Below are positions 8,310 through 17,029 of a DNA stretch of 64,000 nt, one piece after another. Location: NCBI RefSeq assembly GCF_047468865.1, contig NZ_JBLGTV010000003.1, positions 62,001 to 126,000 of the forward strand, read 5' to 3'. The notes beneath the pieces are model-generated. The model searched no databases and was not told the origin of the DNA. It worked only from the letters and a program-made list of their open reading frames with translations. Position 1 is the stretch's first letter. Each line of letters starts with the position of its first letter. A program made the translations under genes and the position numbers. This stretch comes from Castellaniella hirudinis_A. GTDB lineage: Bacteria; Pseudomonadota; Gammaproteobacteria; Burkholderiales; Burkholderiaceae_B.

Positions 8310-9935
8310 ATGCGAAATTTGCGTGTCAGTACACGGTTGATCATCGGGTTCGGGTTCATCCTGACGCTGATGCTGTTGATGTCGGGCATCGGCGCCTGGA
8401 AAATGCTCGACATCAAAAGCGGCAGCGAATTCCTGCAAACGCGCCAGGCCGTCAATGCGCTCATCGGCGATTGGGCGCGGCAGGTCGAAGTCAATGTCAA
8501 TCAGGCCCAGGCCCTCAACCTGGTGCCCGACGAAAAAGCCAAGGCCCTGTTTCGCCATGGGATGGAAGCCTCGTCCGCCCGGGCCAGCCAGATTCAGCGC
8601 GATTTGCAGGCCCAGCTGATCCTGCCTGCGGGCCAGGCCCTGTTCGATGAGGTCGTGGCCGCCCGGCAGGCGTACCTGGCGGGCCGGGGCCAGGCCCTGG
8701 CGGCGCAGCAGGCGGGCGACCTGGCGGCGGCCACCACCTTGTTCTTTACGACGCTGCCCCAGCTGGCGGCCGATTATCAAACCCGCATCGCCAAGCTTGC
8801 CAAATACCAGGATGAATACAGCAGCGGGGTCTTTGCCGACAACCAGCACAGCATCCAGATGGGGCTGACCGCCTTGGCGCTGGCGACCGGGCTGGCCCTG
8901 ATCCTGGGGCCGCTGCTGGCCTGGTTCATCGCGCGCGGCCTGGTGCGTCAACTGGGGGGCGAGCCCGCCGCCGCAGCCGCCGTGGCCCGGCGGATTGCCG
9001 CCGGCGACTTGTCCGCCGTGATTCAAACCCGCCCCGGCGATCACGACAGCCTGCTGTTCGCCATGCGCCAGATGCAGGATAATCTGGCCGCCGTGGTGGC
9101 CGACGTGCGCCACGGCGCCCAGTCGGTGGCTTCGGCCTCCACCCAGATCACTGCGGGCAACCTGGATCTTTCCGCCCGCACCGAGCAGCAGGCCAGTTCA
9201 TTGGCGGAAACCGCCGCCACCATGGAAGAACTGACCGCCACGGTGCGCCAGAACGCGGACAATGCCGTCCTGGCCAACGAGCTGGCCGATACGGCGTCGC
9301 GGGCGGCGGCGCAGGGGGGCGTCATCGTCGGTGAACTGGTCGGCACCATGGCCGAAATAGACACCCGCTCCGGCCAGGTGGCCGACATCATCGGGGTGAT
9401 CGACACCATTGCTTTCCAGACCAATATCCTGGCCCTGAATGCGGCGGTGGAAGCCGCCCGGGCGGGTCAGCAGGGGCGCGGCTTCGCCGTGGTGGCGGCC
9501 GAAGTGCGGGCGCTGGCGCAGCGTTCGGCCTCGGCGGCCCGGGAGATCAAAGCGCTCATCGAGACCTCGGCGGATTCCACCCACCGGGGCAACCAGCAGG
9601 CCGCCCTGGCCGGCCAGGCCATGCAGAAAATCGTCGACAGCATCCATCGGGTCACGGACATCATGGGCGAGATCAGCGCGGCCAGCCGCGAGCAATCCTC
9701 GGGCATCCAGGAAGTCAGCACCACGGTGATGCAAATGGACGACGTGACCCGCCAGAACGCCAGCCTGGTCGAGGAATCCGCCGCAGCGGCCACCAGCCTG
9801 AACGATCAGGCGACCAGCCTGGCCCAGCTGGTCACGCATTTCCGCCTGGGCGACCTGCTGGAAATGCCCGCTGCGGCTCACGGGGCCGCGGTGCGTATGA
9901 TCGCCGGCGACCAGCCGATGGTGCGGGCGGCCTGA
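8310..9935 (+). CDS. Methyl-accepting chemotaxis protein
   Basis: A 541-residue chemoreceptor. Transmembrane helix 1 (about residues 12-34) and helix 2 (about 184-210) enclose a roughly 150-residue periplasmic helical (4HB-type) sensor domain. A HAMP region follows, then the cytoplasmic signalling domain with the conserved hairpin tip IIGVIDTIAFQTNILALNAAVEAARAG, split here only by its helices. The C-terminus ends MVRAA and lacks the NWETF-type CheR-binding pentapeptide. It lies directly downstream of the aromatic uptake and catabolism genes, so attraction to an aromatic acid is a reasonable guess; the ligand cannot be read from sequence. Confidence 0.93.
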   Translation: MRNLRVSTRLIIGFGFILTLMLLMSGIGAWKMLDIKSGSEFLQTRQAVNALIGDWARQVEVNVNQAQALNLVPDEKAKALFRHGMEASSARASQIQRDLQAQLILPAGQALFDEVVAARQAYLAGRGQALAAQQAGDLAAATTLFFTTLPQLAADYQTRIAKLAKYQDEYSSGVFADNQHSIQMGLTALALATGLALILGPLLAWFIARGLVRQLGGEPAAAAAVARRIAAGDLSAVIQTRPGDHDSLLFAMRQMQDNLAAVVADVRHGAQSVASASTQITAGNLDLSARTEQQASSLAETAATMEELTATVRQNADNAVLANELADTASRAAAQGGVIVGELVGTMAEIDTRSGQVADIIGVIDTIAFQTNILALNAAVEAARAGQQGRGFAVVAAEVRALAQRSASAAREIKALIETSADSTHRGNQQAALAGQAMQKIVDSIHRVTDIMGEISAASREQSSGIQEVSTTVMQMDDVTRQNASLVEESAAAATSLNDQATSLAQLVTHFRLGDLLEMPAAAHGAAVRMIAGDQPMVRAA

Positions 9936-9958
9936 GGCTTTCGAGGGGCGGCCGGGCC

Positions 9959-11146
9959 TCAGTGGCGCGGCTTCAGGGCGGCATGGCAGATGCCGCCCAG
10001 CACCAGCCCCCAGAACGCGCTGCCGATGCCCAGCAGGCTCATGCCGGAGGCCGTGGCCAGGAAGGTCACCAGCGCCGCTTCGCGGTGGGCCGGCGCCTGC
10101 AGGGATTCGTGGATGCTGGCGCCCAGGGTGCCCAGCAGCGCCAGGCCCGCGATGGCGGCCACCAATTCTTGGGGGAAAGCGGCGAACAGGGCCACCACGG
10201 TGGCGCCGAAAATCCCGGTCAGCAGATAGAACAGGCCGGCCCATACCGACGCCTTGTAGCGTTCCCGGGCGTCCGGGTCGGCGTCCGGGCTCATGCAGAT
10301 CGCGGCCGTGATGGCGGCCAGGTTATAGGCGTAGCCCCCGAACGGGGCCAGGATCAGGCCCGTGACGCCGGTCCAGGAGATCACGGGCGACGCGGGCACG
10401 TGGACGTAGCCATTGGCCCGCAGCACAGCCAGGCCGGGGACGTTTTGCGAGGTCATGGTCACGATGAACAGCGGCAGGGCCACCCCGATGAGGGCGGGCC
10501 AGGAAAACGCCGGCGGCATCCAGACCGGGTGGGCCGGAGTCCAGTCCAGCCCGCTGAGATCGAGGCTGCCCTGCAGGACGGCCACCACGATGCCGGCCAG
10601 CAGCGCCAGCGGCACGCTGTAGCGGGGCAGCAGGCGGCGGGCCAGCAGGAAGCAGGCGAACATGGCCAGAACCAGCAGCGGCCGGCCCTGCATCGAGCCG
10701 AAAAGATCTGTGCCGAAGCGCAGCAGAATGCCCGCCAGCATGGCGGAGGCCAGGTGGCGCGGCACCCAGTCCATGATTTTCTGAAACCAGCCGGTCAGCC
10801 CGCACAGGGTGATCAACGCAGAGCTGGCGATGAAGGCCCCGATGGCCTGGGCCAGACCGATGTCGCCCAGGCTGGTGGCCAGCAGGGCGGCCCCCGGCGT
10901 GGACCAGGCCGTCAGCACCGGCGCGCGCCAGGCGAGCGACAGGCCGATGCAGGTGACCCCCATGCCGATGCCCAGCGCCCACATCCAGGAGGCCAGCTGG
11001 GCGTCTTGCGCCCCGGCGGCGTTGGCCGCCTGGAAGACGATGGCCACCGAACTGGTGTAGCCCACCAGGACGGCGATGAAGCCGGCGGAAATGTGTGAAA
11101 TGCGCAGCCAGCCGGCCAGGCCGGCGCGAGCGGAGGGGCTTGTCAT
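9959..11146 (-). CDS. benE: Benzoate/H+ symporter family protein (BenE)
   Basis: A 395-residue inner-membrane protein with about 11-12 hydrophobic helices. BenE family segments include ISAGFIAVLVGYTSSVAIVF near the N-terminus, WSTPGAALL, PRHLASAMLAGILLRFG, VPGLAVLRANGY and FGGYAYNLAAITAAICMSP. Family members import benzoate or related aromatic acids with protons. It converges with the chemoreceptor gene (24 bp apart) and sits beside the protocatechuate cluster, consistent with aromatic uptake. No benzoate-degrading genes are in the window. Confidence 0.9.
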   Translation of the reverse strand: MTSPSARAGLAGWLRISHISAGFIAVLVGYTSSVAIVFQAANAAGAQDAQLASWMWALGIGMGVTCIGLSLAWRAPVLTAWSTPGAALLATSLGDIGLAQAIGAFIASSALITLCGLTGWFQKIMDWVPRHLASAMLAGILLRFGTDLFGSMQGRPLLVLAMFACFLLARRLLPRYSVPLALLAGIVVAVLQGSLDLSGLDWTPAHPVWMPPAFSWPALIGVALPLFIVTMTSQNVPGLAVLRANGYVHVPASPVISWTGVTGLILAPFGGYAYNLAAITAAICMSPDADPDARERYKASVWAGLFYLLTGIFGATVVALFAAFPQELVAAIAGLALLGTLGASIHESLQAPAHREAALVTFLATASGMSLLGIGSAFWGLVLGGICHAALKPRH

Positions 11147-11183
11147 GGGGTGGTTGGGCTAAGGAGGGCGGCGGCCGCGTGCG

Positions 11184-12461
11184 TCATGGCGCAGCCCGGG
11201 TAATGCCGTGTGCCCAGGCGAACGCGGCCTGGATCAGGGGTTCGATTTGCCCGGCGTCCAGCCCGACGGCCCGCAGCAGGGGGGCGGGGTCTTCGGCCTG
11301 GTCGCGGTCCGAGGGGAAGATCAGGGTGGCCAGGCGCAGGTCGGGCCCCAGGGGGCCTTCGCGGCGCAACAGGGCGTCGCGCACCGGCACGTCCACCTGC
11401 ACCTGGCCCAGCAGGTCGGCCATGCTGCTGCCGAACAGCTGATCCATGATGGACAGCATGCCCGTGGTGAATGCGGTTTCGGCCCGCACGGATTTATCCG
11501 GGTGGCTGAGTTTGGACAGGTTTTCCATCAAGTGGGCGCGGGCGCTGGCCTGGATCAGGATGGGGGACAGATACCCCGCCGGGCGGCCCGACTCGGTGTA
11601 CATCAAGATCTGAATCCAGCGTTGCAGCTGGCGGCGCCCCAGCAACATGATGGCCTGGTTCAGGGAGGCGACTTCCTGGCTGAGTCCGTAGGCCGGGGTA
11701 TTGACCATGTCGAGCAGGGTCTTGACCAGCTCGGCGTCTTGTTGCAGGCAGGCTTGGATTTCCGGGGCCTCGCCCTCGCCCATGATCAGGGTGACCAGGC
11801 GCAGCAGCGTCTTTTGGCGCAGGGTCAGGGCCACCGATGCGGCCTGGTCTCTGGGCCACTGCCCCCGAATCAGGCTGAAGCCCAGCAGCAGGAAATTGTC
11901 CAGGCTGATTTTGTCGGGCGGATTGAGGGCCAGCAGCAGGCGGGAGGCCTGTTTGTGCTGGAAGCTTTGCTTGAAGATTTCGGCCTTGGTGCTGTGGGCG
12001 AGATCGAACCCCACGATCTTGACGAAAGGCAGCAGCTGGCTGCGTTCGGGCTGGGCGGCCAGATCGCCGCGCAGGGAGAACTTGATGCCGCCGTGGGCCA
12101 GCTGCTGCAGGGATTTGACGAGTTCGGGGGTGATGTCGAGCGCCTCGGGAAATTCGAGGTGGCAGCGGTTGCGCGGCAGGGTGGCGGCGAAGGCGTTGTT
12201 CAGCAGGTTGGGCGTGGCATCCACCCAGTGGGGGACGTAGGCCAGGAATGCATTGACGCCGTGGGTGCGCGCGGACTGTATGAAGGCATCGGCGGGGTCG
12301 GCCGATTCGTCCCCGGCCCACAGGATTTTCAGGCGGTATCCGGCCAGGCCCCGGTTGGCGTCGAAAATGGGCTCTCGGCGGATGAGATACGGCGGGATGA
12401 TGACGGGTGTTTCATCAGCCGCTTCGGTGTTGCCTGGTTCGGCTGCTGGATTTGACTGCAT
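11184..12461 (-). CDS. EAL-like/HDOD domain signalling protein (YuxH type)
   Basis: 425 residues. The N-terminal half (about 20-200) resembles a divergent EAL domain (REPIFDANRGLAGYRL...; LEFPEALDITPELV) without the full set of catalytic acidic residues, so c-di-GMP hydrolysis is unlikely. The C-terminal half (about 205-400) is an HDOD domain (LLDMVNTPAYGL..V.SLNQAIMLLGRRQLQRW). Such proteins act as scaffolds in stress, motility or c-di-GMP signalling. The ATG at 12461 is fixed by a strong AAAGGAG site 6 nt upstream; an upstream in-frame start has none. It is divergent from the aminotransferase gene across about 150 bp, which holds an imperfect inverted repeat at 12533-12560. Confidence 0.85.
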   Translation of the reverse strand: MQSNPAAEPGNTEAADETPVIIPPYLIRREPIFDANRGLAGYRLKILWAGDESADPADAFIQSARTHGVNAFLAYVPHWVDATPNLLNNAFAATLPRNRCHLEFPEALDITPELVKSLQQLAHGGIKFSLRGDLAAQPERSQLLPFVKIVGFDLAHSTKAEIFKQSFQHKQASRLLLALNPPDKISLDNFLLLGFSLIRGQWPRDQAASVALTLRQKTLLRLVTLIMGEGEAPEIQACLQQDAELVKTLLDMVNTPAYGLSQEVASLNQAIMLLGRRQLQRWIQILMYTESGRPAGYLSPILIQASARAHLMENLSKLSHPDKSVRAETAFTTGMLSIMDQLFGSSMADLLGQVQVDVPVRDALLRREGPLGPDLRLATLIFPSDRDQAEDPAPLLRAVGLDAGQIEPLIQAAFAWAHGITRAAP

Positions 12462-12614
12462 AAGGGCTCCTTTGTGTGGTGCCATTGGGGGCCGCCGAAG
12501 CGTCCGCATGGCTTATTTTGTGTTTTATGTCACGCGCAGCGGGCTGAAGCCGCCTGCGCGCATGACATTATAGGGAAGTCTACAATCAGAAAGTCCTTTA
12601 AACCGGAGAAAGTT

Positions 12615-13751
12615 ATGCCAGGCTTGCTACCCCAGGTCGACCCCGACGGCCTGCTGGAATACTCCGTGGTCTATACCGACCGCGCCTTGAACCATATGTC
12701 CCAATCTTTCCAGACCGTCATGCGGGACATTTCGCGCACGCTGAAAGCCGTTTATGGCGCGCAATCCGCCATTGTGATCCCGGGCAGCGGCACCTTCGGC
12801 ATGGAAGCGGTGGCGCGCCAGTTCGCCACGGGCAAGCGCTGCCTGGTCATCCGCAATGGCTGGTTCAGCTATCGCTGGACGCAGATCTTCGAGACCGGCA
12901 ATATCCCGTCCGAGGCCCGGGTGCTCAAGGCGCAGCCGACAGAGCCCGGGCCGCAGCCCCATTTCGCCCCGCCGCCGCTCGATGACGTGCTGGCTGCCAT
13001 CCGTGAATTCAAGCCCGAGGTCGTCTTTGCCGCGCACGTCGAGACCGCGTCGGGCATTCTGTTGCCCGACGACTACATCCGCCGGGTCGCCGATGCCGTG
13101 CATGCCGAAGGCGGCTTGTTCGTGCTGGATTGCATCGCCTCGGGCACGCTTTGGGTCGATATGCGCGACGTGCGCGTCGATGTGCTGATCTCGGCGCCGC
13201 AAAAGGGCTGGACGTCGTCCGCCTGCTGCGGCCTGGTCATGCTGGGCGAAACCGCGCGCCAGCGCATCGAGTCCACGCAAAGCACCAGTTTCGCCTGCGA
13301 CCTGCGCAAATGGCTGGGCATCATGGAAGCCTACGAAAAGGGCGGCCACGCCTATTACACGACGCTGCCCACGGATTCGCTGGCCGTGCTGCGCGACGTC
13401 ATGCTGGAAACCGATACCTACGGCTACGACAAGGTCAAGGCCGAGCAGCGGCAGTTGGGCGATGCGGTGCGGGCGTTGCTGCGCGAACGCGGCTTCAAGA
13501 GCGTGGCGGCCCCGGGGTTCGAGGCCCCCGGCGTCGTCGTCAGCTATACCGTCGACGACGGCATCCAGTCCACCCGGAAATTCGCCCAGGCGGGCTTGCA
13601 GGCCGCCGCCGGGGTGCCGCTGGCCTGCGACGAGCCCGAAGGCTTCAAGACCTTCCGCATTGGCTTGTTCGGGCTGGATAAACTGCATAACCCGCAGCGC
13701 ACCGTCGAAACCCTGGCCCGGGCCCTGGACAAAATCGGCGCCGACGCCTGA
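12615..13751 (+). CDS. Class V PLP-dependent aminotransferase (alanine/serine-glyoxylate family)
   Basis: A 378-residue fold-type I aminotransferase. The substrate loop PGSGTFGMEAVARQF is near residue 60, the cofactor Asp is in FVLDCIASG and the PLP lysine is in SAPQKGWTS (about residue 198). The sequence is closest in character to alanine-glyoxylate / serine-glyoxylate / purine-catabolism (PucG-like) aminotransferases; the exact amino donor cannot be decided. I chose ATG 12615 because of the CCGGAGAAAG ribosome site just upstream and the family-like length. A possible -10 box TACAAT is at 12581-12586. The kinase gene follows after 8 bp. Confidence 0.87.
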   Translation: MPGLLPQVDPDGLLEYSVVYTDRALNHMSQSFQTVMRDISRTLKAVYGAQSAIVIPGSGTFGMEAVARQFATGKRCLVIRNGWFSYRWTQIFETGNIPSEARVLKAQPTEPGPQPHFAPPPLDDVLAAIREFKPEVVFAAHVETASGILLPDDYIRRVADAVHAEGGLFVLDCIASGTLWVDMRDVRVDVLISAPQKGWTSSACCGLVMLGETARQRIESTQSTSFACDLRKWLGIMEAYEKGGHAYYTTLPTDSLAVLRDVMLETDTYGYDKVKAEQRQLGDAVRALLRERGFKSVAAPGFEAPGVVVSYTVDDGIQSTRKFAQAGLQAAAGVPLACDEPEGFKTFRIGLFGLDKLHNPQRTVETLARALDKIGADA

Positions 13752-13759
13752 GGCCCGCC

Positions 13760-15163
13760 TTGCGTTCCAGTATTGCGTTCAAGCTGTTCCTGACCATCCT
13801 GGCCAGCTGCATCGTGGTGGCGCTGGCCATGGGGATGGCGGTTCGCTTCAGCTTCGACAGCGGCTTTGACGACTACGTCGAAAAGCGCGAACAGCAGCAA
13901 CTGGACACCCTGTCCCAGTTGCTGGCCGCCGATTATGCCGAAGCTGGCCATTGGGGGTTTCTGGCGGATCGCCGCGATCGCTGGTGGCGCAGCCTGCGCC
14001 TGGCGCGCCGCGACCTGCCCAGCGAGCGCCGTCATGGCGAACCGCCTTTGCGCGTCACGCTGGTGGATCAACAGGGCCGCTGGCTGGCTGGCCCGCCGTT
14101 GCGGCCGGGCGCCGAAGTGCGCCGCCTGCCGGTCATGGTGGACGGCCGGCCCGTGGGCTGGCTGTTGAGCCCGCCGTTCTTTCCCCAGGTGGTCAGCGAC
14201 GACATCGACCAGCAGTTCCAGGCCCGGCAACTGCGGGCCACCTGGGTGATCGTCGGTCTGTCGGTGCTGCTGGCGGCCCTGGTCAGCCTGCTGTTGGCCC
14301 GGGTTTTGCTGGTGCCCGTGCGCCGGCTGGCGCAGGCCACCCACCGCCTGGCGGGCGGGGATTACCAGGCTCGGGTGCGGGTGGGCGCCCCGGACGAACT
14401 CGGCCGCCTGGCGCAGGATTTCAACCGGCTGGCCCACAGCCTGCAGCGCCACGAACAATGGCGCCGGGAATTGCTGGCCGATGTCTCGCACGAGCTGCGC
14501 ACGCCACTGGCCGTTTTGCGCGGCGAGATCGAAGCCCTGGAAGACGGCCTGCGGCCGCTGGACGCGGCGGCACTGGCTTCGCTGGCCCATGAGGTCGCGC
14601 GACTCAGCAGCCTGATCGACGACCTGTACGAACTCTCCCTGGCCGACGTGGGCGCGCTGGACTACCACATGACGGCGCTGGATCTGGCCGATATCGTGGC
14701 CCAGGCCAGCGCGGCGGTGCGCGAACGTTTCGAGCGGCATGGCCTGTCGCTGCGGGTCCAGGCCGCGCCCGGTCTGGCACTGCGGGGGGATCGGCAGCGC
14801 CTGCTGCAGCTGGCGGGCAATCTGCTGGAAAACAGCCTGCGTTATACCGATGCCCCGGGGCGCGTCGAAGTGCGCGCCCTGCGCCAGGGCGACGACGTGG
14901 TGCTGCAGGTCGCCGACAGCGCGCCCGGGGTCTCCGCGGACCAACTGCCGCGCCTGTTCCAGCGGCTTTACCGGGTCGAGGCGTCGCGCAGCCGCCAACA
15001 TGGCGGCGCGGGCCTGGGCCTGGCCATCTGCCTGCGGATCGTGCAGGCCCATGGCGGCCAGCTGCTTGCGCAGGCGTCCTCCCTGGGCGGCCTGCTGATC
15101 GAGGCGCGTTTCCCCCGGGCACAGAAAGCAAGCAAGGATCGACATGAACATACTGGTGGTTGA
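13760..15163 (+). CDS. baeS: Two-component sensor histidine kinase (BaeS-like)
   Basis: 467 residues. TM1 is at about 9-31, a periplasmic sensor of about 125 residues follows, and TM2 is at about 157-180. Then come HAMP, the HisKA domain with DVSHELRTPLA (His244 is the phospho-acceptor) and an HATPase domain (N box LLENSLRYTD; G2-type GGAGLGLAIC). The start is TTG, preceded by a GAGG site that overlaps the aminotransferase stop. The last 20 bp overlap the response regulator gene. Architecture and neighbours (a Spy-like gene 1.3 kb away) match the envelope-stress kinase BaeS; orthology is likely, not proven. Confidence 0.88.
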   Translation: MRSSIAFKLFLTILASCIVVALAMGMAVRFSFDSGFDDYVEKREQQQLDTLSQLLAADYAEAGHWGFLADRRDRWWRSLRLARRDLPSERRHGEPPLRVTLVDQQGRWLAGPPLRPGAEVRRLPVMVDGRPVGWLLSPPFFPQVVSDDIDQQFQARQLRATWVIVGLSVLLAALVSLLLARVLLVPVRRLAQATHRLAGGDYQARVRVGAPDELGRLAQDFNRLAHSLQRHEQWRRELLADVSHELRTPLAVLRGEIEALEDGLRPLDAAALASLAHEVARLSSLIDDLYELSLADVGALDYHMTALDLADIVAQASAAVRERFERHGLSLRVQAAPGLALRGDRQRLLQLAGNLLENSLRYTDAPGRVEVRALRQGDDVVLQVADSAPGVSADQLPRLFQRLYRVEASRSRQHGGAGLGLAICLRIVQAHGGQLLAQASSLGGLLIEARFPRAQKASKDRHEHTGG

Positions 15164-15821
15164 GGACGAGGCCAAGCTGGCGGAGATTCTGCGCGCCTAC
15201 CTGGAGGCGGCCGGGTATGCCGTGCGTTGCGTGGACAACGGCTTGGCGGTCATGCCGGCGGTGCGCGACTGGCGGCCCGACCTGATCCTGCTGGATTTGA
15301 TGCTGCCCGGGCGCGATGGCCTGGATGTCTGCCGCGACATCCGGGCGCAGACCGCCATTCCGGTCATCATGGTGACGGCGCGCACGGACGAGATCGACCG
15401 CCTGCTGGGCCTGGAGCTGGGGGCGGACGACTACATCTGCAAGCCCTACAGCCCGCGTGAGGTCGTCGCCCGGGTCAAGGCTGTCTTGCGGCGTCTGCAG
15501 GGGCCGGCCTTGGCGCCGGATCAGCCGGAGCCGGCGGGCCTGGTGATCCGGGCCGAGGCCTGGCAGGCCAGCCTGGATGGCAAGCCACTGGATCTCACCC
15601 CGGTGGAATTTCGCCTGCTGACCTTGCTGGCCAGCCAGCCAGGGCGGATATTCAGCCGGGATCAGCTGCTCGATGGCCTGTATGATGACCATCGGGTGGT
15701 CACGGACCGCACGGTGGACAGTCACATCAAAAACCTGCGCCGCAAATTGGCCGATATCCGGCCCGGCCAGGATTTGATCCGGTCGGTGTATGGCGTAGGC
15801 TATCGGCTGGAAGCCCCTTAG
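15144..15821 (+). CDS. baeR: Response regulator, OmpR/PhoB family (BaeR-like)
   Basis: 225 residues. The receiver domain has acidic residues at positions 7-8, the phospho-acceptor Asp51 in LILLDLMLPG and Lys in CKPYSPRE. The C-terminal winged helix (about 130-225) has LTPVEFRLLTLL and RTVDSHIKNLRRKL. It overlaps the kinase gene by 20 bp, so the pair is coupled. In Escherichia coli BaeR activates spy and efflux genes; here a Spy/CpxP-like gene lies 600 bp downstream on the other strand and is a plausible target. Confidence 0.9.
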   Translation: MNILVVEDEAKLAEILRAYLEAAGYAVRCVDNGLAVMPAVRDWRPDLILLDLMLPGRDGLDVCRDIRAQTAIPVIMVTARTDEIDRLLGLELGADDYICKPYSPREVVARVKAVLRRLQGPALAPDQPEPAGLVIRAEAWQASLDGKPLDLTPVEFRLLTLLASQPGRIFSRDQLLDGLYDDHRVVTDRTVDSHIKNLRRKLADIRPGQDLIRSVYGVGYRLEAP

Positions 15822-15851
15822 CGCCCTGGGTGTCCGGCCCCGGGAGGATGC

Positions 15852-16334
15852 ATGCGATTCGTTTATCTACTGGTTTGTTGTCTGTTGCTGGCGGCGTGCG
15901 CGGGCCCCGGCGGGCCGCCGCAATCCGGGCGCGCCGGGCCGCGGATCGACCCGGCCCAGCGCGCGGAGGTCGTCATGACGGCGCTGAGTCTGCTGGAAAC
16001 CCAATACCGCTACGGCGGTTCGCGCCCGGCGCAGGGCTTTGACTGCAGCGGCCTGGTTCAGTATGTCTTCAGCCAAGCCACGCGGACGGCGCTGCCGCAC
16101 AACACCGGCCAGATCGCCCGACTCAGCCGTCCGGTGGCCCGCAGCCGCCTGCAGCCGGGCGACCTGGTGTTCTTCGATACCCTGGGCCGGCCCAATTCCC
16201 ACATGGGGATCTACCTGGGGGAGGGGCGCTTCATCAACGCGCCCTCCACGGGCGGGCGGGTGCGGGTGGATTCCCTGGAAAATCCCTACTATCGCAAGCA
16301 TTTCCAGTCGGTGGGCACCTTGTTCGGCGGATGA
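15852..16334 (+). CDS. C40 (NlpC/P60) family peptidoglycan peptidase, lipoprotein
   Basis: 160 residues. The N-terminus has a lipoprotein signal with lipobox LAAC (acylated Cys about residue 16). The NlpC/P60 domain follows: catalytic Cys65 in GFDCSGLV, His117 in NSHMGIYLG and a third polar residue in FINAPSTGGRV. Such enzymes cut the gamma-D-Glu to diaminopimelate bond in peptidoglycan stems (Spr/MepS class, about 160-190 residues). It follows baeR by 30 bp in the same direction and is probably cotranscribed, which would place a cell-wall enzyme under envelope-stress control. A clear terminator follows. Confidence 0.92.
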   Translation: MRFVYLLVCCLLLAACAGPGGPPQSGRAGPRIDPAQRAEVVMTALSLLETQYRYGGSRPAQGFDCSGLVQYVFSQATRTALPHNTGQIARLSRPVARSRLQPGDLVFFDTLGRPNSHMGIYLGEGRFINAPSTGGRVRVDSLENPYYRKHFQSVGTLFGG

Positions 16335-16371
16335 GGCGGGCTTGAAAACGGGGTTGCGTGCTAAAAGGTGC

Positions 16372-16412
16372 CCCCAAAAGCGGGACGTCGTCCTGGCTTT
16401 TGGGGTGTTTTT
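16372..16412 (+). terminator. Intrinsic terminator after the C40 peptidase gene
   Basis: Perfect 10-bp stem CCCCAAAAGC (16372-16381) / GCTTTTGGGG (16396-16405), with a loop that can form a smaller inner stem, followed by TGTTTTTC. It closes the aminotransferase-baeSR-peptidase transcription unit and lies 16 bp before the end of the convergent Spy-like gene. Confidence 0.85.
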
Positions 16413-16427
16413 CAGCGCGCCGCGTGC

Positions 16428-16910
16428 TTAGGACTTGGCCTTGGGCGTGCCTTTTTTGCCGTGCCGCTCGGCCAGTTTCTTTTGCTGCTCGGGGGTCAGC
16501 ACCGCGTGGATTTGGGCCATGGATTGGGCTTGCAGCAGGGCCAGCTGGCCTTTGGCCTGACCCAGGGACTCGGCGGCTTGCTTGGCCTTGTCCTGATCGA
16601 AAGGCTGCGCGCGCTGGGCGTCGCGCAGCGCGGCGGCCGCGCTGCCCAGCGCCTTTTTCTGCTCGTATGCCGCTTTTTCCTGGTCGTGGCGGATTTTGAA
16701 GATCTGGTCTTTTTGATCCTGGCTGAGATCCAGCCCGCGCAGCCAGTGGTCGCCATGGTGTTTGCCGTGGTGCTGTTCGGCTTTCTGGTGATGGCGCGGG
16801 CCGTTGTCCGGGCCCGTCCCCGGGGCGGCCGACGCCGCCAGCGGCGCCGCCGCGAAGGCGGCGGCCAGGGCCAGGGCGGACAGGGTGCGAGTCGTTTTGA
16901 GGGCGGTCAT
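16428..16910 (-). CDS. Spy/CpxP family periplasmic protein
   Basis: 160 residues with a cleavable signal peptide (residues 1-28, ALAAAFAAAPLAASAAP), then a His-rich segment (HHQKAEQHHGKHHGDH) and a helical LTxxQ domain. The first motif is LSQDQ (about residue 62), the second LTPEQ near the C-terminus, as in Spy and CpxP. Family members are dimeric periplasmic chaperones or regulators of envelope stress kinases. The His-rich stretch suggests metal binding. Location beside baeSR suggests BaeR control. The C-terminus is lysine-rich. Confidence 0.85.
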   Translation of the reverse strand: MTALKTTRTLSALALAAAFAAAPLAASAAPGTGPDNGPRHHQKAEQHHGKHHGDHWLRGLDLSQDQKDQIFKIRHDQEKAAYEQKKALGSAAAALRDAQRAQPFDQDKAKQAAESLGQAKGQLALLQAQSMAQIHAVLTPEQQKKLAERHGKKGTPKAKS

Positions 16911-17029
16911 GATGGGATTCCTATGTGGTTGGCCTGCCCCGGGATGTCCGGGAGGTCGGCATAGGGGTCAGATTACGCACCGACTGCGGCGGAAAAATGG
17001 ATGGAATATGAATAAATTGTGGACGCCGC

